DNA from: Desulfosporosinus sp. FKB
GTDB taxonomy: Bacteria > Bacillota > Desulfitobacteriia > Desulfitobacteriales > Desulfitobacteriaceae
Direction: 5' to 3'
Assembly: GCF_002196705.1 (NCBI RefSeq)
Contig: NZ_NADJ01000033.1
Coordinates: 248,001-312,000, forward strand
Length of the DNA: 64,000 bases
This document shows, one piece after another, positions 26,403 through 34,764 of the stretch. The translations under genes and the position numbers were made by a program. Position 1 is the first letter of the stretch. Each line of letters opens with the position of its first letter. The notes beneath the pieces were generated by a model that was given only the letters and a program-made list of their open reading frames with translations, was not told the origin of the DNA and made no database searches.

Positions 26403-27473
26403 ATGAGCATAGTTAAAAAGAGGTCTGTCAATCGGGCAACATTAATCTATAATTTTGTGACTAAGGTTTTTCCCATGGTTAAAGAAGAACTTATGATCTG
26501 GCAGCAGCGGGCTGAATTAATCCCTGATTCCCGTCTTAGCAGGCAGGCCCAGGAAAGTATTCGTCTCAAAGCGTTTCACTGCCAAGGAGGCAGCATCTAT
26601 GCTTTATATCCCGGTGCGAACCTAAGAGAGACAGTGCGATTTATAGTCGCTTATCAGACTATAAGCGACTATCTGGATAATTTAGTGGATAGCTTAGACG
26701 TAGAGAATGAAATGGCCTTTGCTCAATTACATCTGGCGATGGAGGAAGCGTTGCTGCCAAAGGTCGATCTGTCAGATTATTACAAGTATTATCCTTATCA
26801 GCAGGATGGAGGGTATCTCGAGCAACTAGTTCGGACATGTCAAGCAAGCCTTAAAGACTTACCATCCTATGATCTTGTTCAAGAAACAGTTTTAGATTTG
26901 GCTCGGCTTTATTCAAAGCTACAAACCTATAAACATTTAGCCGCCGCCCAACGAGAGTCCGTTATGCTTCAATGGATTGAGCCTTACACGAAACTCTACC
27001 CGGCAATTACAGCCTGGGAGTTTGCGGCTGCAACAGGATCAACCTTAGGAATTTTCCGTTTGTATGCAGCTTCTCACGATGTCCATTTAAGGGAAGATGA
27101 CATTGCCAAAACACGTCAAGCTTACTTTCCTTGGATCTGCGGTTTGCATATTTTGTTAGACTATTTCATTGATCTTCGTGAAGATCGTGAAACGGACCAG
27201 TTGAATTTCGTAGCATACTATTCCAGTTCGGAGAGAGTATCTGTTCGCTTGAAACTTTTTGTCAGAAAGTCTCTTGAACAGGCAGCTTCACTTCGGTTTG
27301 TAAAATTCGAACGAGCTGTCGTTCAAGGCCTTCTCGCTATGTACTTATCGGACGGCAAAAGTCAGGATCGGGAAATACGCTTAATAACCAGGCAATTGCT
27401 CAATGGTAATGGTGTAGGCGTAAAGGTGCTCTTTTGGCTGTGCAGTCAGTTACGAAAGCATAAGCGCCTTTAA
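26403..27473 (+). CDS. DUF2600 protein, tetraprenyl-beta-curcumene synthase-like
   Basis: 356 residues. Family DUF2600, whose B. subtilis member YtpB cyclises tetraprenyl diphosphate to a C35 sesquarterpene. The aspartate-rich DYLDNLVDS (89-97) in AYQTISDYLDNLVD and LDYFIDLREDRE further on are the conserved diphosphate-binding sites. No membrane helices. It is convergent with a polyprenyl synthase gene and the two stop codons overlap by four bases; together they could make and cyclise a long prenyl chain, products found in spore-formers. Product specificity cannot be read from sequence. Confidence 0.85.
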   Translation: MSIVKKRSVNRATLIYNFVTKVFPMVKEELMIWQQRAELIPDSRLSRQAQESIRLKAFHCQGGSIYALYPGANLRETVRFIVAYQTISDYLDNLVDSLDVENEMAFAQLHLAMEEALLPKVDLSDYYKYYPYQQDGGYLEQLVRTCQASLKDLPSYDLVQETVLDLARLYSKLQTYKHLAAAQRESVMLQWIEPYTKLYPAITAWEFAAATGSTLGIFRLYAASHDVHLREDDIAKTRQAYFPWICGLHILLDYFIDLREDRETDQLNFVAYYSSSERVSVRLKLFVRKSLEQAASLRFVKFERAVVQGLLAMYLSDGKSQDREIRLITRQLLNGNGVGVKVLFWLCSQLRKHKRL

Positions 27474-28462
27474 GATGTTCGCAGCAAAATGGAGTCTGAA
27501 AGATTTGTGAGAGCTGTTCGGTAAGGACTCGCAGGAATTTTGCCTAAGCAGTTTTTTGCTTTGTCAATACACTGAGTAGCCGTGAGATAAGCTTGCTCCA
27601 GGGAGCGGGAACTTATTAAGGCTTCATTAATACTTTGGAGTCCTTGACGGTTAATTTTATGAGAACTCAAGATCTCTCGCAGCCATTCGCCATAAACTGG
27701 GTTATCCATAAGATAGAGAAGGGGCAGTGTTATGTTGCCATTAAGCAGATCGCTTCCTACAGGTTTACCTAATGATTCCGAGCTGCCGCTCAGATCGAGA
27801 ATATCATCAGTGATTTGATACGCATACCCAATATTTAGTCCGAATTCGCGAAAGGCTTCGATTTCTTCGGTCCCGCCGTCTGCCAATAGGGCACCTGATT
27901 GGCAGCAGGCAGCCAGAAGAATTCCTGTTTTTTGGGCAATTCTCTTAAAATATTGCTCCTTTTCAATAGTATCGGAGAATTGTGCTTCGGCTTGATTCAC
28001 TTCTCCGGCACACATGGCTTGAATTGCCTCGATAAAATAGCGCATAGTTTTTAATAACTGTTCTGTAGAGAGTATATTGAACGCTTCGGCAAAGAGGTAA
28101 TCTCCCGTGAGAATGGCCGCATGATCACCATAGATTGAATTCATTGTCGGTTTACCACGTCTTGTCGCAGATTCATCAATGACATCGTCATGAATTAAAG
28201 AGGCCATGTGAATCATTTCGGCGGCAACTGAAGCTTTAATCATTAAAGAGTTTAAAGGGCCAAAGCACATTCCACTGTAAAGCGTCAGGAAAGGACGCAC
28301 TCTTTTACCGCCTGATTTTAATAAAGTAACACAAGCTTTTTGAATTAAACCATCAGCTTTCTTAAGTATTTCATGAAGTTGATCTTCTACAAATAGTAAT
28401 TCAGGAAATCTTAAAGCGTCTAACGTTGCTTTTGGGGAGTTATACAGTTGTTGAATACTCAT
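27470..28462 (-). CDS. polyprenyl diphosphate synthase
   Basis: 330 residues with complete catalytic motifs: GGKRVRPFL (51-59), D92DVID96 and D219DILD223. It condenses isopentenyl diphosphate onto an allylic primer to make a long chain. It is a paralog of HepT at 10.9-11.8 kb, but with a longer N-terminus. The neighbouring DUF2600 terpene synthase suggests that it supplies a C35 or similar substrate rather than menaquinone. The ribosome site is weak (GAGG). Confidence 0.9.
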   Translation of the reverse strand: MSIQQLYNSPKATLDALRFPELLFVEDQLHEILKKADGLIQKACVTLLKSGGKRVRPFLTLYSGMCFGPLNSLMIKASVAAEMIHMASLIHDDVIDESATRRGKPTMNSIYGDHAAILTGDYLFAEAFNILSTEQLLKTMRYFIEAIQAMCAGEVNQAEAQFSDTIEKEQYFKRIAQKTGILLAACCQSGALLADGGTEEIEAFREFGLNIGYAYQITDDILDLSGSSESLGKPVGSDLLNGNITLPLLYLMDNPVYGEWLREILSSHKINRQGLQSINEALISSRSLEQAYLTATQCIDKAKNCLGKIPASPYRTALTNLSDSILLRTS

Positions 28463-28658
28463 TGCATCAGCCTCAGCCCTCTATTTAGAATACAAATCGC
28501 CTTTATATTATGTCTGAAAGGACATTCTTGGATACTATAAATCCACGAGATATCTAAAATCATAAAAAAAGTGACTAATTTTGAATTATGGGGGAAATCT
28601 TAAATTGACAGTTCATTTTAGGTTCAACTTGAAATAGGGACGCTGAGGAGGTATAGCA

Positions 28659-28877
28659 GTGGGCAATGAAAATGACAAAGAGCATGCTTCTCAATTAAAT
28701 CGTCAACCATGGGAGCCTGCAGGTGTAGTCAGTGTTGTCGATGATGATCAGACACCGAAATACGGGACAAATGGTCGAAAAAATGCAAAAGGAGGCCAGC
28801 TTACACTCGAAGTCGATGAGGTATTTCATAATCGAGGAATTATGGAAGGGACTCAGTTAAATAGTAATAAAGAATAA
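28659..28877 (+). CDS. small hydrophilic protein, unknown
   Basis: 72 residues from GTG 28659 after GAGGAGG. No membrane helix; rich in Asn, Asp, Gly and Lys (DDDQTPKYGTNGRKNAKGG). I do not recognise the family; its composition is like small spore or stress proteins of clostridia. A clear terminator follows at 28909-28939. Confidence 0.65.
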   Translation: MGNENDKEHASQLNRQPWEPAGVVSVVDDDQTPKYGTNGRKNAKGGQLTLEVDEVFHNRGIMEGTQLNSNKE

Positions 28878-28908
28878 ATTTCACTCACAAAATTACAAAT
28901 TACAAATT

Positions 28909-28939
28909 AAAACAGGCTCCTAATCAGCGAGCCTGTTTT
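28909..28939 (+). terminator. terminator
   Basis: AAAACAGGCTC / GAGCCTGTTTT, perfect eleven-base stem. Confidence 0.88.
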
Positions 28940-29006
28940 CTACAAAGGATTGAGTGAAGAGAAGCAGCAGAAGAATTACCGGAGAAAAAATAAGGAGTAC
29001 GTCGTA

Positions 29007-29126
29007 ATGAGACAGAAGACTATTTGGGAGGAACTTATTAAACCTACCATTGTGGCTTACCTTTTGGCAATTACAATCCCAGCAAGTATTGCACTTGTTT
29101 ATTATGTGTACAATATTTACTTTTAA
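29007..29126 (+). CDS. 39-residue single-helix membrane peptide
   Basis: Short ORF with AAGGAG at 28992-28997, nine bases before ATG 29007. It reads MRQKTIWEELIKPTIVAYLL, then a hydrophobic stretch AITIPASIALVYYVYNIYF to the stop. One membrane helix with a charged N-terminus facing in. It has its own terminator upstream, so it is likely a separate transcript. Function unknown. Confidence 0.6.
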   Translation: MRQKTIWEELIKPTIVAYLLAITIPASIALVYYVYNIYF

Positions 29127-29346
29127 AAGTTTACTATATAATTTAACGGTTTAGTCAGGGGTCAAATCAAAGAAAGCGCCGTCCAATATACCTGATATAG
29201 GACTTGGATGAACTAAGATACCTTTTCCGAAACATAAATAGTGCATATAAAATAGTACATAGTTATGTTAGAAAATACACTTTTAAAGATATTATTTTCT
29301 TGATACAATATAGTAACATGGTAATTGAAAGGTTAAGGATGATTTG

Positions 29347-29904
29347 ATGAATGTTATAATTTTTACGAGTAGTCCTAATCAAGATGGATTAACGGCAGCC
29401 TGTGGGAATGCTGCCAAAGAAGGTGTTCTCGCAGCAGGAGGAAATGTGAAGTTAGTCAATCTAAATCGGCAAAAGATCGGTCATTGTCATGCTTGTGGCA
29501 GTGGATGGGGTCCCTGTCGAAATGACCATGAATGTCAAGTTCAAGATGAATTTCAAGCACTGCACGCTTCTTTAGCAGGTTTTGATGCTTTTGTTTTCGT
29601 GACCCCCGTTTATTTTGGCGAGATGAGCGAATCAGCTAAAACGTTCACGGATCGTCTTCGCCGCTGCGAAGCCTTTAGAGAGAAGTCTTACTTGGAAGGC
29701 AAGCCGATCATAGAAATAGCAGCTGCAGGGGGAAGTGGAAATGGACTCACCTCATGCCTTACTTCCCTGGAAAGACTTTTTCTGGCAGTGAAAGCAGAAA
29801 AATTTGACTTAATTGGAGTTACTCAAAAAAATAAAAGCTATAAACTTGAGACCATCAAAGCTGCGGCCAAAGAAATGGCGACTTCGTATAAACCTAAAAA
29901 TTAA
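29347..29904 (+). CDS. flavodoxin-like NAD(P)H-dependent FMN reductase
   Basis: 185 residues from ATG 29347 (AAGGAT eight bases before). An FMN-binding fold: IIFTSSPNQDGLTAACGNAAKEG is the phosphate loop, HCHACGSGWGPCRNDHECQVQDEF a cysteine-rich insert and FVFVTPVYFGEMSESAKTFTDRL the second flavin loop. Proteins of this type reduce flavins, quinones or iron-sulfur-protein substrates. The CxxC and CxxxxxC pattern after strand two is typical of clostridial iron-sulfur flavoproteins but lacks the full compact CxxCxxC cluster. It stands alone with a terminator at 29932. Confidence 0.8.
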   Translation: MNVIIFTSSPNQDGLTAACGNAAKEGVLAAGGNVKLVNLNRQKIGHCHACGSGWGPCRNDHECQVQDEFQALHASLAGFDAFVFVTPVYFGEMSESAKTFTDRLRRCEAFREKSYLEGKPIIEIAAAGGSGNGLTSCLTSLERLFLAVKAEKFDLIGVTQKNKSYKLETIKAAAKEMATSYKPKN

Positions 29905-29931
29905 TGACAAATTTATACATGCTTTCTGAAG

Positions 29932-29960
29932 CCAGCGACAAGTTTGTCGTTGGTTTTTCT
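29932..29960 (+). terminator. terminator after the flavodoxin-like gene
   Basis: CCAGCGACAA / TTGTCGTTGG with TTTTTC. Confidence 0.8.
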
Positions 29961-30006
29961 ATTAGTACTCTCATTAATGGATTTTTTAATCATGAATTTA
30001 CAACCT

Positions 30007-30037
30007 CCTGCTTAAAAATAGGTTTGTTTTAAGCAGG
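30007..30037. repeat. inverted repeat, 11-base stem
   Basis: CCTGCTTAAAA (30007-30017) and TTTTAAGCAGG (30027-30037). No T-tail; could be an operator for the downstream carbonic anhydrase gene or a relic. Confidence 0.4.
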
Positions 30038-30192
30038 GCATTCTTTCGGGAGCTGTAACAATGGTGCTAATATAAAAATACCTGATCATTACCATTTTGC
30101 TTTATAATATCTGAGATTGACTAATAACAACTTGAATGCTAATCTGCAGTTGTGATGAAGAATTGAAGCCTTGAAATTAGGGAGGTGCTAAT

Positions 30193-30831
30193 ATGAATAA
30201 ATTGATTGCCGGTTTAGTAAAATTTCGAACTCAAGATTATGAGGAGCATAAAAACTTATTTTGTCGCTTAAAGCGAGGTCAACAGCCTCACACTTTATTT
30301 ATTGGCTGCTCTGATTCTCGAGTTGTTCCTGAACTAATTACCAAGTCTTTACCGGGCGAATTATTTGTGGTAAGGAATATCGCCAATATCGTTCCTCAGT
30401 ATCACCAAGTCCTGGAACAGGAGGCTCCAATGTCAGCCACTACCGCTTGTATCGAGTATGCGGTGAATGTTTTAAAGGTCGAACAGATCATCATTTGCGG
30501 TCATTCGAATTGCGGAGGATGCAGCTCGATCTATCTTTCAGATGAGGAACTTAACCATTTGCCTGTTACTAAAAAATGGCTTGAACTTGCTCAAACGGTT
30601 AAAACGAGAGTTTTAGATGAATTAGGCGATCCAGACGATATAATGAAGAGAGAATGGTTAACAGAGCAAATCAATATTGTAGAACAAATTAAACATTTAT
30701 TAACCTATCCTTTTATAGTTGAAAAATATAATAAGCGGGAAATTGATATCATTGGTATGTACTACACTATTGAAACTGGGGAGGTTTTCATATATAATGC
30801 CTCTAAAGGAGTTTTCGAATTGGCAAATTAA
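30193..30831 (+). CDS. beta-carbonic anhydrase
   Basis: 212 residues. Interconverts CO2 and bicarbonate with zinc bound by Cys39 and Asp41 (CSDSR, with Arg43), His104 and Cys107 (ICGHSNCGG). ATG 30193 follows GGAGGTG by six bases. The length and motifs fit type-II beta enzymes. Cytoplasmic. It is flanked by terminators and stands alone. Confidence 0.93.
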   Translation: MNKLIAGLVKFRTQDYEEHKNLFCRLKRGQQPHTLFIGCSDSRVVPELITKSLPGELFVVRNIANIVPQYHQVLEQEAPMSATTACIEYAVNVLKVEQIIICGHSNCGGCSSIYLSDEELNHLPVTKKWLELAQTVKTRVLDELGDPDDIMKREWLTEQINIVEQIKHLLTYPFIVEKYNKREIDIIGMYYTIETGEVFIYNASKGVFELAN

Positions 30832-30886
30832 GCCATCTCCGACAATGGTTTGTTCATATGGATAAAATAATTATGCTAAAGGATCC

Positions 30887-30937
30887 TAGGTTGTAACAAA
30901 CCCATGAAAATGGTTGTTGCAGCCTTTTGTTTTTTAT
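30887..30937 (+). terminator. terminator after carbonic anhydrase
   Basis: AGGTTGTAACAA pairs with TTGTTGCAGCCT through two G-T pairs, followed by TTTGTTTTTT. Confidence 0.7.
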
Positions 30938-31010
30938 TTTAATTGGAACCCAAAGAAGAGGGTTGCAGAGGAATGGGAAGATGAGAGCAAAACTCTGATT
31001 ACCGGTGATG

Positions 31011-31068
31011 CCCTAAATGAATTGAGCGCTTATCCTTATCAGAAGGAAAGCGCTCGACTCATTTAGGG
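31011..31068. repeat. long imperfect hairpin
   Basis: 21-base arms at 31011-31031 and 31048-31068; one mismatch and one G-T pair. The loop is 16 bases. No T-run follows, so it is not an ordinary terminator. Confidence 0.55.
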
Positions 31069-31282
31069 TGAGTATTAGAATAAAACAAACGAAGTTGACA
31101 GAATCTAAAAAGATAAGAAACGACTCCAAACTACTTCAGAGAAGGAATATTTCGAAACAATGTTGAAGTTATCTATAAACACTTCGATTTTGTGGTTCTG
31201 TCTTAGAAAAAAACTGATTTGGATACATTTTTAGATGCACTTTTAATTTTAGAAATAATTCTACAAGGATTAGGTGAGAATT

Positions 31283-31966
31283 ATGCCGCTTCCAGAAAAT
31301 AATCTATTGTTTGGCCTGGCCCCGAGATTAACGCCTGAACAGCGTGAATATGTGGATGCCATCTTTGATTATCAATTAGTAATGGTCAATGCGAAAGCAG
31401 GAACTGGGAAAACGACCTTGGCTGTTGCTTGTGCTAAGATTTTAAAAAAACCGCTTACTTATATTTTTAATCCGGTTCAAGAGGCTATTATGGGTTTTAG
31501 ACCGGGAACTCAATCGGAAAAGGAGAGCATCTATCATCAGCCCCTAATTGATGCTCTTTTGGAAATCAATGAAAATCCTGTTCAGTGTATTTATAATGAA
31601 GAAGTTTTAGCTAATGAGGCTATTCGCAGAAAAGTCAGCGTAAAACGTGTTATGGATGGCATATGGTGTTATCCTAAAAGTCCCTTGTTTTTACGTGGGA
31701 CCAACCTTAAAGATATGACAATTATCATTGATGAATGCCAGAATTTCACAGCCATCGAACTGCGAAAAATATTTACTCGAGTACACGATTCCTGTAAGGT
31801 AATTTGCATTGGTCATTCCGGTCAAACCGATATTCCCAGCTCAAAGAGCGGTTTTGTTCCCTATATGGAACATTTTAAAGGGCAACCCTATTGTAAGATA
31901 GTAAGCCTAACAAAGAACTTCCGAGGAGAACTCGCTAATTGGGCAGATACTTTTGAAATGGCCTAA
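31283..31966 (+). CDS. PhoH-like ATPase
   Basis: 227 residues from ATG 31283, after AGGTGAG; GTG 31274 is possible. P-loop NAKAGTGKTT (36-45), Walker B TIIIDECQN (147-154), and the PhoH signature at the end, CIGHSGQTDIPSSKSGF and SLTKNFRGELANWAD. A PhoH-type protein without KH or PIN domains. Cytoplasmic, possibly RNA-related; the family has no settled function. It stands alone and is followed by a bidirectional terminator. Confidence 0.87.
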   Translation: MPLPENNLLFGLAPRLTPEQREYVDAIFDYQLVMVNAKAGTGKTTLAVACAKILKKPLTYIFNPVQEAIMGFRPGTQSEKESIYHQPLIDALLEINENPVQCIYNEEVLANEAIRRKVSVKRVMDGIWCYPKSPLFLRGTNLKDMTIIIDECQNFTAIELRKIFTRVHDSCKVICIGHSGQTDIPSSKSGFVPYMEHFKGQPYCKIVSLTKNFRGELANWADTFEMA

Positions 31967-31994
31967 CTAGTGAATAAATTTAGCGCTTTATGAT

Positions 31995-32031
31995 AAAACA
32001 GATCCCCGGCCTAAAGCTAAGGATCTGTTTT
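31995..32031. terminator. bidirectional terminator
   Basis: AAAACAGATCC / GGATCTGTTTT, perfect eleven-base stem between the PhoH-like gene and the convergent peptidase gene. Confidence 0.85.
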
Positions 32032-32060
32032 GGTATTCGTACTAATTAATTAAAATAAAA

Positions 32061-32807
32061 TCATTTACCAGTCCACATATCTAAAACATTTTCATCGAAA
32101 TAGCCGTAGGGAAGAAGGAAATAGCCATTATCTCCCCAATTTTCCCCCCAGGAATTACGGCAGATAACTACCCCTGAGTTATTATTATCGTCTTTGTATC
32201 CCACAGCTAATACTGCATGCCCACCAAGGTATTGTTCATCTTTTTGGGGGAGTGGTACAATTCCATTTTGGGCAACCTCTTGTGATTCAAAACTTTCATA
32301 GATTTTGATTCCGATGACAACGGGGTACCCTTTTGCTAAAGCTGTTTTGAGGTCCGATAAGTTCAGTACCCTGTGATATTCACTTATTCTAAAATGAAGA
32401 GCATCAATAAATGAAACAATGGGCGGGGTTTCTTTGAATTTTGTAATATCATAGGGCCAATCACTTTCCGGAGAACAGCCGAACTTATGCAGAACCTTCA
32501 TACCATCCCGAATACTAGCTCCGGAATCTTCATCCACTGTTCCTTCCAGTTTGCGCTCTCCCCAATAAAGCCATAAACGGCTTAGAGGTGTCAATTTTCC
32601 GCTGCGAAGTTCCAGGTATTCGCGTAATCCAGAGGCAATTGCGTTAGCAGTACAACTGCCTAATTCACCTTGATCAACGACAGGGGAACATCCGCTCCGC
32701 AGATCTATGACGTGGGGGAGGGGCATTTGCTTATAGAGGGAGGAGTAAAATAGTTTATCCCTCTCGTCCGCCTTATCTTGTTTAAGCTTATACACTTTTT
32801 TTGCCAT
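32061..32807 (-). CDS. papain-like (C1 family) cysteine peptidase
   Basis: 248 residues. Catalytic triad is visible: Cys52 in VDQGELGSCTANA (Gln46 oxyanion), His197 in GGHAVLAVGY and Asn218 in RNSWGENWGDNGYF. There is no signal peptide and almost no propeptide (the catalytic Cys is at 52), so it is probably an intracellular or spore-associated enzyme. Bacterial C1A peptidases of this short form occur in several clostridia; function unknown. Confidence 0.9.
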   Translation of the reverse strand: MAKKVYKLKQDKADERDKLFYSSLYKQMPLPHVIDLRSGCSPVVDQGELGSCTANAIASGLREYLELRSGKLTPLSRLWLYWGERKLEGTVDEDSGASIRDGMKVLHKFGCSPESDWPYDITKFKETPPIVSFIDALHFRISEYHRVLNLSDLKTALAKGYPVVIGIKIYESFESQEVAQNGIVPLPQKDEQYLGGHAVLAVGYKDDNNNSGVVICRNSWGENWGDNGYFLLPYGYFDENVLDMWTGK

Positions 32808-32974
32808 AGGTTTTCCTCACTTGCTAAATTTTCTGTAACGAATTCCCTTTGGAATCCGTTTCAAATTATAGTACGTGCGATTGTCCTAAAATGTGAATAA
32901 GCTGTTCGATGACCGAAATTATCTGGTTATATTTTGCATTGCGTTTTGAAATAAAATATTTTAATTCTTAACAC

Positions 32975-33143
32975 ATTCTTCATATAAAGATCACGGAAGA
33001 GTAACAATTATATTTTATGATAGTTACAACAAAACAAACGAAAAACAAACGAAAACTCCTCGCTCTTAAGCGGTTAACATAAAGGTTTTTTCATTTTTCT
33101 TTCCTCCTCCTTATTCCCCCCCTTGAAGAGGGGAATTTTTTTT
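32975..33143 (+). ncRNA. candidate small RNA unit A
   Basis: Starts with a 33-base element matched at 44114-44146 (26 of 33 by eye) and ends in hairpin ATTCCCC / GGGGAAT with a T-run (33113-33143). A small CGCT-ctta-AGCG hairpin and a C-rich segment CTTTCCTCCTCC lie between. The exact transcript start is unknown; no ORF of note. Confidence 0.4.
33113..33143 (+). terminator. C-rich terminator hairpin A
   Basis: ATTCCCC / GGGGAAT stem with TTTTTTTT; loop includes CCC. Confidence 0.75.
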
Positions 33144-33272
33144 GACGATCTATCAATGGGGAATGAAGTTTTAATTATCTCTTGGATTATCTCTCCGAGT
33201 TGTTGTATGATAATTTGATAGAGGGATATAAAGTCATAAACGAAAATGTATAGTTATAAGGGGGAATAGTGA

Positions 33273-33563
33273 TTGTTGACCTTATCCTCTAAAATAGAAT
33301 TTGTAAAATTTCTTAAGCAAAAATTTTTGGGTAAGAACTTAAAGTGTTTAGAGGTTTTATGTGTTGTAGAATGTACCATGGATTTCGGAATAGTGACCAA
33401 CATTGATTTCGCCGATGATAAAGTTTCTGTATGGGGATCTGATTCAAATGTTTTTTGGATAAGACTCGATGATATCATCAATATAAATTATAATCCCAGG
33501 CAGGAAGACGTCTGCTTAGAACTTGAAGCTAAAAATGAAGTAAAAGTATTATTTTATCTTTAA
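33273..33563 (+). CDS. small conserved-looking protein, unknown
   Basis: 96 residues from TTG 33273, eight bases after AAGGGGG. It is predicted soluble with alternating short strands (DFGIVTNIDFADDKVSVWGSD, FWIRLDDIININYN), like a small beta-barrel of Sm or PRC type. No family is recognised. Two nearby Cys (Cys25, Cys30) are present. Confidence 0.6.
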   Translation: MLTLSSKIEFVKFLKQKFLGKNLKCLEVLCVVECTMDFGIVTNIDFADDKVSVWGSDSNVFWIRLDDIININYNPRQEDVCLELEAKNEVKVLFYL

Positions 33564-33665
33564 GTTTTGTTGGCTAGCCTTCTCCGTTAAATTTCAGTAC
33601 CCGAGCATTTAATTCTGCAGTTTGGTTAAAGTAAAAAGGGTTCAAAATTCAAGGAGGGGTTAACC

Positions 33666-33785
33666 ATGGAGAACTTAGATAAAATACTTCAGGCTCAGGA
33701 GAAGGCCGAGCAAAATAAGAAACATCAGGGAAAAGGAAATCCCGATCGAAAGCTGCCCAATAAGCAGCACAGTACCAATAAATAA
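33666..33785 (+). CDS. 39-residue hydrophilic peptide
   Basis: Short ORF with AAGGAGGGG at 33651-33659 and ATG 33666. It is Lys/Asn/Gln-rich (NLDKILQAQEKAEQNKKHQG, then GNPDRKLPNKQHSTNK), with no hydrophobic part; the composition resembles minor small acid-soluble spore proteins. A hairpin terminator follows near 33854-33890. Function unknown. Confidence 0.6.
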   Translation: MENLDKILQAQEKAEQNKKHQGKGNPDRKLPNKQHSTNK

Positions 33786-33853
33786 CCATTAAGAGAATCT
33801 GAACAATTACGATCTTTTGCCAAACAGCATTAGATATTATATGCATGGAAAAT

Positions 33854-33890
33854 TAGCCTGAGAGGACGTGCTGACGCCTTTCAGGTCTTT
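33854..33890 (+). terminator. terminator of the 39-residue gene
   Basis: CCTGAGAGG / CCTTTCAGG with one mismatch and TCTTTTCTTTTT. Confidence 0.65.
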
Positions 33891-33935
33891 TCTTTTTATC
33901 CAATCGTGAGACTCCTTATGAAGAAAAGACAATAG

Positions 33936-33964
33936 AAAAAAGAAAAGCTCTCGTCTGAGAGCTT
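33936..33964 (-). terminator. terminator of the 106-residue gene
   Basis: On the minus strand AAGCTCTC-agac-GAGAGCTT followed by TTCTTTTTT. Confidence 0.75.
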
Positions 33965-33980
33965 AGGTATAAATTAAGTC

Positions 33981-34301
33981 CTATTTAACGTGGTCTAATA
34001 TTAACCTTGTAACGCATTCCTCGCAGTTAAGTATTTCTTCAGAATTGGGTAATTTGTTTCTGGTAGAGCAATCAGGGTGAATTTGCTCGCAAAGTCCACC
34101 GATGACGTTACCTTTGAACGATTGCATTAAAGTAATTCCCCGAAACAATACTTCGCACCCCGCAATAGTTTCAGTATCATCTGTCCAATCGTCAAAATCG
34201 GATAGTGCCTCTGCAACTTCGTTATATTGGGTATATTCAGGATTATTCGCTTGGAATGGTTTGGCAACGACCCATATTTTATTAGGATTATCTTTCAACA
34301 T
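33981..34301 (-). CDS. hypothetical protein
   Basis: 106 residues from ATG 34301, seven bases after GGAGGG; the longer start runs over that site. Acidic, soluble, with several Cys (GCEVLF, GLCEQIHPDCSTR, NCEECVTRL), of which CxxxxxxxC and CxxC could bind a metal. No family recognised. It has its own terminator. Confidence 0.62.
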   Translation of the reverse strand: MLKDNPNKIWVVAKPFQANNPEYTQYNEVAEALSDFDDWTDDTETIAGCEVLFRGITLMQSFKGNVIGGLCEQIHPDCSTRNKLPNSEEILNCEECVTRLILDHVK

Positions 34302-34764
34302 AGTATGGCCCTCCATATTCTGACGTACATAATGCAGCAAACTGACTCCAACGATATTTTACCTTATATTCTGAACTGAGTCCATGTATTTTCTTACTTG
34401 ATCTTTTGGTGGGTGAATACTCCCGTTCAGCTGCTAACTATTACAGGTATAATTAGTTTATTTGTTAGGGATATTGTCAAATATTGAGTAAACAAGTATT
34501 ATACTAAGAGCTCCCCGTGAGAAAAGCTTAAATTTTATGGATCAAATAATGCAGGAACAAGGGGAGGAGCAATAAAATTACGGGAAAATGATAGAATAAT
34601 TGTTTAAATGCCTTAGGAATCTTTATATTTTCTTTATGCTTTGCAGGATGATATTTAGACAATTTTTATGGAGTTTTAGGCTATAATAAGTCAGCATTTG
34701 AATTTTGCTATTCTTTTTATAATTTGCCTTTGACGCTAAAGTTTTGTGTGCAGGTGATTCAATC
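34302..34764. other. A/T-rich intergenic region before kdpD
   Basis: 463 bases between divergent genes. TATAAT-like boxes are at 34682-34687 and 34718-34723 but with poor spacing to any -35. No riboswitch was recognised. Confidence 0.4.

Larger units (their letters stand above)
30832..31282. other. intergenic region with a large hairpin
   Basis: 451 bases without a gene. It contains the carbonic anhydrase terminator (30887-30937) and a long imperfect hairpin (31011-31068). Confidence 0.5.
32808..33272. other. A/T-rich intergenic region with candidate small RNA A
   Basis: 465 bases with no gene; see the 33-base element at 32975-33007 and the C-rich hairpin at 33113-33143. Confidence 0.5.
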
